Origin: Desulforhopalus singaporensis
GTDB lineage: Bacteria; Desulfobacterota; Desulfobulbia; Desulfobulbales; Desulfocapsaceae
Direction of reading: 5' to 3'
DNA: 64,000 bases
Assembly (NCBI RefSeq): GCF_900104445.1
Contig: NZ_FNJI01000005.1
Coordinates: 124,001 to 188,000 of the forward strand
Shown: one piece after another, positions 54,079-61,507 of the stretch
Layout of the letters: each line of letters opens with the position of its first letter
Numbering within the stretch: position 1 is the stretch's first letter
Made by a program: the position numbers and the translations under genes
The notes under the pieces: generated by a model
Database searches by the model: none
Told to the model about the DNA's origin: nothing
The model's input: the letters and a program-made list of their open reading frames with translations, nothing else

Positions 54079-54576
54079 ATGAAAACAAAATTTATATGCT
54101 GGCTGTTTTGCTGGTTGGCGCTGGTGACAGCAGGGTGTTCCGGGTATCTTGTTCCTGAACAGGGCAGTGTTGCCGATCCGGAAAAGCGGATCGTGCTGAC
54201 CGTTGATTCGGAGACAGAACAGGTGTACCAGACTCCCGAACTTAAGCTTGTCTATTCGCTCAGGGAAAATGAGGGTTCCTATGAATACCGGGGCCGACTT
54301 CATTTTGACCGGAGCCTGACAGATTCGTTTCCGATAATAAAAAATTTTTTCCTGAAATTGAATTTTCTCGATGAAGAAGGGCGGGTGCTGGCGACACTGG
54401 ATGTCACCCCTTTTTATTCCGTCAGGGGACAGGTCATGCACTCGTTGGAGAAGAGAAAAACTCTTGCCATCCCTGCCGGATCGACCCAAATAACGTTCAG
54501 CTATTACGGGATATTTGTCGGTGACGTTCCGCACATTGGCGAAGAGTGGCAGATTTTTGAATTCCCGTTTCATTGA
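54079..54576 (+). CDS. predicted lipoprotein of unknown function
   Basis: A 165-residue protein. The signal peptide ends in a lipobox, VTAGC, with Cys20 as the acylated residue. The mature part is a beta-rich domain with strands such as LKLVYSLREN and GRLHFDRSLTD, and no known family motif. The start at 54079 is the only one giving a proper signal peptide; the frame to 53932 lacks sense. A weak GTGGG precedes the ATG. The downstream glycosylase gene follows after 31 bp and may be cotranscribed. Confidence 0.7.
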   Translation: MKTKFICWLFCWLALVTAGCSGYLVPEQGSVADPEKRIVLTVDSETEQVYQTPELKLVYSLRENEGSYEYRGRLHFDRSLTDSFPIIKNFFLKLNFLDEEGRVLATLDVTPFYSVRGQVMHSLEKRKTLAIPAGSTQITFSYYGIFVGDVPHIGEEWQIFEFPFH

Positions 54577-54607
54577 ACCCTTGGTTTTGTAAAAAAAAGA
54601 GAGCCAG

Positions 54608-55441
54608 GTGGACAACAGAAAACAGAGTATATTATCAGCCATACGGGGGGTGCTGCAGTATCACCGGGAAATAGGCATAAAGTATTACCCCGGAAGTTCC
54701 TCCGTGCGGTCGTTTATGAAGGCGGTCCCTGTGGCGGCCCGGAAGGCGGAGGAAAAAACAACCTCTTTTCATCCACCATCTTCGCTAGAAAGAAAAGACC
54801 GGCGCCCCCCGGCCAAGCCGCTAAACGAGCTCACCCTTGCACAGATAAAAGCGAATCTGGAGGAAATCTCTACCGAGGTTGCCGGATGCAGCGCCTGTGA
54901 CTTGCACCGGTTACGGATCCATCCTGTGGCGGGCAGGGGAAATGAGCAGGCAAAACTGCTTGTGATCGGCGACTGGCTCGGCATAGATGAACAAAACAGT
55001 GGCCAGGGTGGCCGGTATCTTTTCGGTCACAGACAGGATGTGATGCTCTCCCGCATGCTGGCAGCTATCGGTCTGTCGGTTGACCAGGTCTTCATCACCA
55101 ACGTCATCAAATGCGCAATCTCGACCAGCAGCCAGCCGCACGCAGACCATGTGCGCAGCTGTGTTTCGTACCTGCGCCGCCAGATAGCAGTGATACGGCC
55201 CGACCTCATCTGTACCATGGGGATGATCGCCGCTCGAGCCGTCCTGGAAAAAAAGATGCCGTTATCGAGATTACGCGGCAAATTCCACATGTACTCCGTT
55301 GACCAGCAACTGCAGATACCGGTTCTGACCACCTACCATCCGACCTACCTGCTGCAGAATGCCGAGATGAAAAAGGCCACCTGGCTTGATTTGCAGCTGG
55401 TTGCCAAAAAGCTGGGGCTGCCGATTTCACCATCCAGGTGA
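54608..55441 (+). CDS. uracil-DNA glycosylase superfamily, family-4-like with FeS cysteines
   Basis: A 277-residue protein. A non-conserved N-terminal about 85 residues precedes a UDG fold. Four cysteines (94, 97, 169, 185) match the [4Fe-4S] spacing of family 4 enzymes, and the C-terminal motif is TTYHPTYLL. The usual catalytic motif GEAPG is replaced by GDWLG (121-125), so glycosylase activity or specificity may differ. The GTG start at 54608 has a weak purine-rich site upstream. It lies next to a lipoprotein gene, with no repair gene nearby. Confidence 0.8.
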   Translation: MDNRKQSILSAIRGVLQYHREIGIKYYPGSSSVRSFMKAVPVAARKAEEKTTSFHPPSSLERKDRRPPAKPLNELTLAQIKANLEEISTEVAGCSACDLHRLRIHPVAGRGNEQAKLLVIGDWLGIDEQNSGQGGRYLFGHRQDVMLSRMLAAIGLSVDQVFITNVIKCAISTSSQPHADHVRSCVSYLRRQIAVIRPDLICTMGMIAARAVLEKKMPLSRLRGKFHMYSVDQQLQIPVLTTYHPTYLLQNAEMKKATWLDLQLVAKKLGLPISPSR

Positions 55442-55517
55442 TGATGGCGCTCCTGTTCTCTCGTTGTTGAAAAACCGGGTTAAACAGATAAAAAATACCG
55501 CAAAAAGATTCACGATA

Positions 55518-55925
55518 TCAGGGGTGACGGAGCATGATAAGTCCCCGTTTACCGAGTTCTTTTAAAAAGGCGGTAACCGCCAGTTCGGCTTCCTGCAGGG
55601 ACAGGCCGGTTTCCTGCGCCACCTGTTTTATTATGGTCTTGACATCGTGTTGCCCGTTCATCAGGTACCAGACCCTGCTGCCGGTCTCGTCAAGCTGAAG
55701 TTTTTTGGTGAGCCTGGTGCGGGGGGTTCCGGTGAACCTGCCAAGGATGTTTATGAAAAACGGTTTCAGCGCGATCGGATACTCGATAAGGGCGTCCCCG
55801 TTCTCCCCCGCCGCCCAGGTGACACCTTCCGTTTTTACCGGGATACAGCCAAGAGACTGGGTGCGGGTAAGTTTCGGTGCGTCGGCAGTCTGTTGGAAAC
55901 CCTTTTTGTTACTAAATAATTTCAT
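55518..55925 (-). CDS. PqqD-like peptide-chaperone family protein
   Basis: A 135-residue protein. The last about 85 residues form a PqqD fold: LQLDETGSRVWYLMNGQHDV, then IIKQVAQETGLSLQEAELAV and FLKELGKRGLI. PqqD-type domains bind precursor peptides for radical-SAM or other peptide modification enzymes, or act as stand-alone recognition elements. No such enzyme is adjacent. Its start overlaps the upstream gene by 14 bp, so the two are coupled. Confidence 0.8.
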   Translation of the reverse strand: MKLFSNKKGFQQTADAPKLTRTQSLGCIPVKTEGVTWAAGENGDALIEYPIALKPFFINILGRFTGTPRTRLTKKLQLDETGSRVWYLMNGQHDVKTIIKQVAQETGLSLQEAELAVTAFLKELGKRGLIMLRHP

Positions 55926-56778
55926 AGCGTTGGCTGTGGCTGTCAAGAGATGTGTCGCAGATGTTCGACGTTGATGACAGAATGATGGCAAGGAGGTGAT
56001 CGCTCCCGGTGGTACGCCAGATTTTTGCCGTCAAAAAAGGGGGCTCTCTTTTCAGGCGATAGAACATTCTTTTTCCCCATCCTGGTTTTCTGTACCCGGT
56101 GCAGCTGTGTTCTTTTTGCTGTAACCTGATATGGTCGGTTCCGGCAAGAACGGGCAGGAGCGCAGCCAGCGACTGGTGCTCAAGCCTTTTCCCGGCACCG
56201 GCCAGTTTGCCAGCCATGAGCGAGTAGTCAGGACCGTTGAATTTCAGGCTGGTGAAGCCGGCCAGAAAGGAAAAATCCTGGAGATGAAAAGAGGGGGGAA
56301 GTTTGAGGGAAAAATCCTGGACCCTCCATAAAACCTCAGATCCCGGGCGGCACTTGAGGGACTTGAGAACACTTTTTACCATAGTTCTCAATCGGTGCTG
56401 GTGGGTCAACACCTGGAAGACGAGCAGTATGGTGCTCTGGCTGCAGTAGCAAATTCCCTCGGAAAGCTCACCGCGGTCGTCACCAAACAGCCGGGTGAAA
56501 TCAAAATTGGCCGCCAAGTCGTCTTTATTGATGCTCCTTGCCAGCGGGCGCCCACCTTTTTGCGCCTGGTGGCGGATCTGTCTGACACGTGCTTCAAACC
56601 GGCTGGACGAGAGTTTGCCGACACGCTCCCAGCGAAGTTCAAAAAGCGGCGCAAAATCAAACTCAAACAGCAGGTGGCACGGTCCGGATACAATTGCCTC
56701 CCAGGTTTTGGGAACGGTCAGTTCTATACCGTTCCAGCCAACCATTTTTGCCGGTCCAGGTGGATATGGTTCAGTCAT
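55912..56778 (-). CDS. unknown protein coupled to a PqqD-like gene
   Basis: A 288-residue soluble protein that I do not recognise. Features: the opening MVGWNGIELTVPKTWEAIVSG, repeated patterns such as ELRWERVG and MVKSVLKSLKC, and a basic, Trp-containing middle. Phrases such as WNGIELTVPKTWE recall DUF-type proteins that carry an internal duplicated beta domain: the segment FSLKLPPSFHLQDFSFLAG looks like a second copy of the first. The gene sits between the exported-protein gene (2 bp gap) and the PqqD-like gene (14 bp overlap). Confidence 0.65.
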   Translation of the reverse strand: MTEPYPPGPAKMVGWNGIELTVPKTWEAIVSGPCHLLFEFDFAPLFELRWERVGKLSSSRFEARVRQIRHQAQKGGRPLARSINKDDLAANFDFTRLFGDDRGELSEGICYCSQSTILLVFQVLTHQHRLRTMVKSVLKSLKCRPGSEVLWRVQDFSLKLPPSFHLQDFSFLAGFTSLKFNGPDYSLMAGKLAGAGKRLEHQSLAALLPVLAGTDHIRLQQKEHSCTGYRKPGWGKRMFYRLKREPPFLTAKIWRTTGSDHLLAIILSSTSNICDTSLDSHSQRYEII

Positions 56779-56780
56779 CG

Positions 56781-57386
56781 TCAGTCGGGGATCAGGTAGG
56801 ACCAGCCGGTTTTTTGCGACTCATCACGGGATTGGGCAGGAAAGTTGTTCATGGTGTTTCTGCACATTTTCATGAAGCACTTCCTCTCCTCTATGATCTT
56901 TTCCGGGTAGGCAAGTTTTACCATGTTTCCTATCGATTCGCTGGTGTCCTTGCTGTTGTGCTGCAGTTTGAGGGTTACCTTGTCGTTGTTAGCGTCGTAA
57001 AAGTTCCATTTCCATATGTACTTGACGCCAAATGAGTCGCCTTCCCAGATATCGGGTTCGCCGAATTTCTCTTTAAATTTATCGAGCAGCTTATTGTAAA
57101 AAGTTTTCGATTTGTCCGCATACTTCATGTCGATTTTCAGGATCCGGTCGCTATAGAGACAGACACCATAGGAGATGACTCCCTTCCTGAACCCGTGCCA
57201 GTCGGTAATCACCTTTTCTTTCATGAAGTTGGTGTCCATGATGTTGGGATAGGAATTGATATCGCTGCCGATGGAAATTCCCGCTATCGACAGGGGAACC
57301 TCTTTCCCGTGCACCGGAGCTACGAACAAAAAACAGACCAGGGCAACAGTTGACAGCCATATGGCTTTAAGGGGTAACGCTGGCAT
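56781..57386 (-). CDS. exported protein of unknown function
   Basis: A 201-residue protein with a signal peptide (hydrophobic stretch at about 8-22, cleavage near HGKE). The mature part contains GISIGSDINSYPNI and FKEKFGEPDIWEGDSFGVKY, a layout seen in small periplasmic domains that recall SmpA/BamE-like or copper-resistance-like folds, but no named family is clear. It is first of the three-gene unit with the PqqD-like protein. Confidence 0.6.
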   Translation of the reverse strand: MPALPLKAIWLSTVALVCFLFVAPVHGKEVPLSIAGISIGSDINSYPNIMDTNFMKEKVITDWHGFRKGVISYGVCLYSDRILKIDMKYADKSKTFYNKLLDKFKEKFGEPDIWEGDSFGVKYIWKWNFYDANNDKVTLKLQHNSKDTSESIGNMVKLAYPEKIIEERKCFMKMCRNTMNNFPAQSRDESQKTGWSYLIPD

Positions 57387-57510
57387 TACAGATTCCTCTT
57401 AAAATGGTTTTGCAGGTTGTGTCAGTAGTGCGGACATCGTTGTATACCACAAAATATGCTGCTCTATTGAGACGGTGTCAAGAAAAAGCATCTGCACCGG
57501 CCGGACGCCG

Positions 57511-59469
57511 TCAATAGGCCATATGGCTCAGTGATTTGAGGATCAGGGCAAATCCCATACCCAGCATGCCGCTCAACCCCATACCGCAGGAAAAACCAGC
57601 CAGGAGGACGGGGGCGTACTGACGCCACATCGATCCATATTTTTTCAGGAAATAGTAACGGCCGACCAGGGCGCCGACCAGCTCAAGGATCAACCCGTGG
57701 GGGGTGGATTGTCCGAGCCCGCGCACCACTCCGTAGATAAGGAGTACCGGCAACCCCAGGAGGCTGAGCAGGACGTACACGATAAGGCCGAACCCGAACC
57801 CGGAAAACACCGTGGTGCCATTGAGGGCCTGGTAGAACATCGAGTTGCCTTCAATGGTGGAAGTCTGCATCAGCAGGGTGTTGAGCGCCTGGAGATGCCA
57901 CAGTTCCTGGGCAAAGGGATAGCTCGCCGACGGGATGGGGGCAAGCCGCCAGATGAACTGGGAAAACATCAGGCTGGCGATCATGACGATCGGGAAAACC
58001 AGGATTTCAGCCTTGATTATTCCCCTCAGCGAGGTGCCGGTGAGTTCGATCTGCCTGAACTGCACCGTTGCTTCACCGTAATTGTGAATCGGGATCGGTG
58101 CGTACCAGATCTCTATCCCCTGATAGCCGAAGAACCTGGCGCCGGCTATGAAGCTGGCTTCCCTGACCAGCGGGAGGCTGACAAACTGTCCGGCTATCCC
58201 TTCCATCCGCGCGGTGATATAGGAGATGACCGGGGTGTAGATAAAGCCGTAGGCGAGAAAAAATACCCAGGGAAAGGAGGGGACCAGCCAGACGCAGAGT
58301 CCAACGTAGGAAAGGGTTGAGAAAAGGTAGATCAATATTGCGATCCAGAAATTGAAATCCCCTCTGCCGGGCGGCGGATTGAACAGGTCCGACAGCTTGC
58401 CGCGGTTGGTGTCCTGCTGGCTGAATGACCGTATTACCGACCAGATGCCGATGGCACCGATCGCCAGGCCCAAGCCGATGCCAAAACTCATGTAGAAATC
58501 AAAATTGTTGGCAAAAACGGTATCGACGGTGGCCATTCCCGGATGCCAGCGGTGAAGTATTCCCTCTTTATAGAGTATCGGGTTGAGGACGATGGTGATG
58601 ATAAGTCCGGCAAAACCGCCGATAACAGCCCAGAACGGCAGAACCATGCCGACAAAAAGAAGGCCGAGGTCCAGCTGGAGCCCCGTTGCAACCGCCGGCA
58701 GAATTTCTTCGGTATAACCGGTAAGCTCGATCCACGGAATGGGGATCAGCCGGATCTGTTCGGTGAAAATGAGGCCGGAGATGATCGGCAGCAGTACATA
58801 GATAAAGCCGAACGCAAGGCCGATGACTCCGCCTATGGCGAATACCCGCCATTTCCAGCTCTGCTTTTTTTCTTCAGCCGATTCCGCCAGAGCCATGGTT
58901 CCCAGTGCCGCTACCGGGGCCATGGGAAAGGGCAGTTTTTCGACATCGGAAGTCACCCGGTACAGGGCGTAGCCCAGACCGAAATGATCTATTCTCTGAA
59001 TTATCTGGGAACCCACCAGCAGCAGGATCGGCACAAGCCAGTCCCGGTGGAAAAAGGTCCTCTCAACCATCGACTGGGACTCCGGAGACGGCGCAATCCA
59101 GGACGGGATAAATTCCGTTACCCCTAGCATCCTGGCGGCGTCGGACTGCACCAGGTACTGATTCCACAGCAGCCCGGAAAAAGGCGAGGCAAGGGCGGCA
59201 CCGGCCATGTAGTAGAGCAGGAAAATCTCCTGCTGCCTGAGGTCTGAATGAGCTCTCTTGGCGACTTCAGCAAACAGGATAATGGTAACCCACCTGGCCG
59301 CCGGACCTATGCCCTGACCTATGACCAGCTGCAGGTACATCGACCCCGGCATCATCAGAAAACCGATGAAGATTGCACCGATAATGGTTTTCCAGTCGAA
59401 CCCTTCGTCAAACTCGGTGGGAGGCGGGAGCAGGTCCCGATATTCCTTTAGTTCCTTATCGTCGTACAT
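57511..59469 (-). CDS. OPT-family-like membrane transporter
   Basis: A 652-residue protein with about 14 predicted membrane helices. It starts MYDDKELKEYRDLLPPPTEF, with GLLWNQYLVQSDAARMLG and ATVDTVFANNFDFYMSFGIG further on, which resemble oligopeptide (OPT/YSL) transporters. It is the last gene of a minus-strand unit 36 bp after the DUF6785-like gene. The substrate is unknown: peptides, metal chelates or cell-envelope material are possible. Confidence 0.7.
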   Translation of the reverse strand: MYDDKELKEYRDLLPPPTEFDEGFDWKTIIGAIFIGFLMMPGSMYLQLVIGQGIGPAARWVTIILFAEVAKRAHSDLRQQEIFLLYYMAGAALASPFSGLLWNQYLVQSDAARMLGVTEFIPSWIAPSPESQSMVERTFFHRDWLVPILLLVGSQIIQRIDHFGLGYALYRVTSDVEKLPFPMAPVAALGTMALAESAEEKKQSWKWRVFAIGGVIGLAFGFIYVLLPIISGLIFTEQIRLIPIPWIELTGYTEEILPAVATGLQLDLGLLFVGMVLPFWAVIGGFAGLIITIVLNPILYKEGILHRWHPGMATVDTVFANNFDFYMSFGIGLGLAIGAIGIWSVIRSFSQQDTNRGKLSDLFNPPPGRGDFNFWIAILIYLFSTLSYVGLCVWLVPSFPWVFFLAYGFIYTPVISYITARMEGIAGQFVSLPLVREASFIAGARFFGYQGIEIWYAPIPIHNYGEATVQFRQIELTGTSLRGIIKAEILVFPIVMIASLMFSQFIWRLAPIPSASYPFAQELWHLQALNTLLMQTSTIEGNSMFYQALNGTTVFSGFGFGLIVYVLLSLLGLPVLLIYGVVRGLGQSTPHGLILELVGALVGRYYFLKKYGSMWRQYAPVLLAGFSCGMGLSGMLGMGFALILKSLSHMAY

Positions 59470-59505
59470 AGATTCAGTGATGGCTTGATTGGCGGGTTTT
59501 CCCGG

Positions 59506-61506
59506 TCAGTCCGGGAGTACCTGATAGCTTTCAGAGGAAAAGAGCCCGACCATCGCCCAGCATCCTCCCATGAGAAAATCCCCTATAATTAAACCGATAA
59601 AGAAAAGCTGCAGTTTGCGAAACATCGCGATTCCGCCATAACGCATGCACAGCGCGTTGCACGCCCAGCCGATGAAGAAACTGACCCACAATATCCGCAT
59701 GGCCGAGCTGTATGCCGTCAGATATCCGATCGGATGTATTGGCCACCAGTGCAATCGATGATAGCACACCACCAGCACGAGCATCACCAGCGCGCCGATC
59801 AGGGCGAATATGAGAACCCATTCCCCGGTGACGCTCTGGGTGGCGATCAGACGGTAAATATTTTCGTAAACGGTTGTCGTGGTCCTCGTTGCCCAGTCGA
59901 GCTGCAGCTCCCGTATGCCGTATTTGTAGCAAAGAGCCATCATGGCGAGAATCGACGCCGCCATGGATGCGGAGATGGTCAGCGCAAGCCCGCCAAAGAG
60001 CAGCAGCGCCGGTCTCTTTCCCCGGTGCAGATGACGGCTGTGGAGCAGGGTCGGGAGTAAGGACTCGCGGAGGTCGACAAAGAGAACTTTCTGGCTCATC
60101 CCCGCCAGCAGACCGCTTGCACCGGTAAAAAGCTTGGTGCCGAAAAGAGCTATCATGCCGTCGGCAGGGGCCGCGGTCAGAGTGAAATAGGCAAGGCCTC
60201 CCTGGCAGATGACCCTGGTGGCGACGATCATGATCATGAAGAAAGCTCCGACCAGAAGAGTGGCTGTTACAGGGGCCATGCCAAGATATATATACCAGCA
60301 GACGAGAAGGCCCATCCCGCCGATTGCGCCCCAGAAAGATATCCGTACATCGAACCATTCCGAGCGGACGGGGGGGCTTTTTTTAACGAAAAAAGACTGG
60401 AGGCACACATCTAAAAGATGCAGCCTGGCAAGCCAGACCAGAAAAAGAAAGAATACTCCGTAAGCTCCTATCATCTGCATTTCTTCCGGCCGGGCCAGGG
60501 TGGGACCGAAGGTGATCCCGAGCTCCGCGGCGGGGATGGTGTATCCGAGCAGCCCGAGAATGCCGTAAAGCAGACCGGCGCTGAGAAAGAAGAACCAGAA
60601 GGAGAAGGATATCTGTCTTGAGGTGAGAAAGGCGAACCCGATAAACGCCGGATAAATGTATATCTTCAACTTATAAAAGCCGGCGAGCAACCCCTGCTTG
60701 GGGAAATAGGGGCCGGCGAGGAACAGGGTGGGGATTGCTGGGATCGACGGGAAATAGAGGTTCAGGCCGTTCACCAGGTGGAGAAAGACCGGGACGGCGA
60801 TCCCGGCAAGAAGAAACCGGTTGGAGAAAAACAGCCCGGCCTGGTTGTCGTTCACCGCCCTGCTTATGGCCTCGGGTACCTTTAACAGGGGAAGGTTCAT
60901 CCGCTCGTTATGGATCCACTGCCGGGAGATGATGTTGATGAGAAAGAGCATGATCAGGTAACAGAGCAGGGTGAAAAAAGTCCAGAAAACCAAAGGGGTT
61001 ATCCAGGCGCTCCAGGGGATGGCGGTGACGATCTCCAGCCATTCCCGGCGGCGTCCGTCCGGTAATCCGTTGTAGAGCAGCATGATCGCTTCGGGATTGG
61101 AGGGCGTCAGTGCCGGAGGAATGAGCGGATGCAGCACTTCCTGCCATTTGTTGCCCTGGGTGGCAAAATGATAAGGGGCTGTCAGGTTAATCAGAAAAGT
61201 CCTGGCAAAGCCGGTATAGGCCACCCCTGAGCCTGCCACCATCTGAATCCAGATCACGAGTAGTTCCGGGCCGGTGAGCAAAAGTTTCGATTTGAAGATC
61301 GCGGCGATCAGGGCAACCCCCGTCGCCATAAGCAGAAATATGAAAAACGGGGCGAGCGGAAAATGTCCGCCGCCAAGGGGGGTCGCGCGCAGGAAAATAT
61401 TGTTGTAAGGGGTCAGGAGACAGATCACCACAGCCAGCAGCAGTCCGAGGACAACTGCTCTTGTTCGTACTATGGCTGGTTTTCGGGACTGCAGGGTGTC
61501 TTCCAT
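59506..61506 (-). CDS. DUF6785-like multi-pass membrane protein
   Basis: A 666-residue protein with about 14 helices. It shows the conserved signature NKWQEVLHPLIPPALTPSN, then EWLEIVTAIPWSAWITPLVFW and HNERMNLPLLKVPEAI. This matches the DUF6785/DUF6784 type found next to OPT-like proteins, with no known function. The start at 61506 lies one base after the stop of the permease gene, so the two are coupled; a longer frame to 61608 overlaps it. Confidence 0.7.
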   Translation of the reverse strand: MEDTLQSRKPAIVRTRAVVLGLLLAVVICLLTPYNNIFLRATPLGGGHFPLAPFFIFLLMATGVALIAAIFKSKLLLTGPELLVIWIQMVAGSGVAYTGFARTFLINLTAPYHFATQGNKWQEVLHPLIPPALTPSNPEAIMLLYNGLPDGRRREWLEIVTAIPWSAWITPLVFWTFFTLLCYLIMLFLINIISRQWIHNERMNLPLLKVPEAISRAVNDNQAGLFFSNRFLLAGIAVPVFLHLVNGLNLYFPSIPAIPTLFLAGPYFPKQGLLAGFYKLKIYIYPAFIGFAFLTSRQISFSFWFFFLSAGLLYGILGLLGYTIPAAELGITFGPTLARPEEMQMIGAYGVFFLFLVWLARLHLLDVCLQSFFVKKSPPVRSEWFDVRISFWGAIGGMGLLVCWYIYLGMAPVTATLLVGAFFMIMIVATRVICQGGLAYFTLTAAPADGMIALFGTKLFTGASGLLAGMSQKVLFVDLRESLLPTLLHSRHLHRGKRPALLLFGGLALTISASMAASILAMMALCYKYGIRELQLDWATRTTTTVYENIYRLIATQSVTGEWVLIFALIGALVMLVLVVCYHRLHWWPIHPIGYLTAYSSAMRILWVSFFIGWACNALCMRYGGIAMFRKLQLFFIGLIIGDFLMGGCWAMVGLFSSESYQVLPD

Positions 61507-61507
61507 C

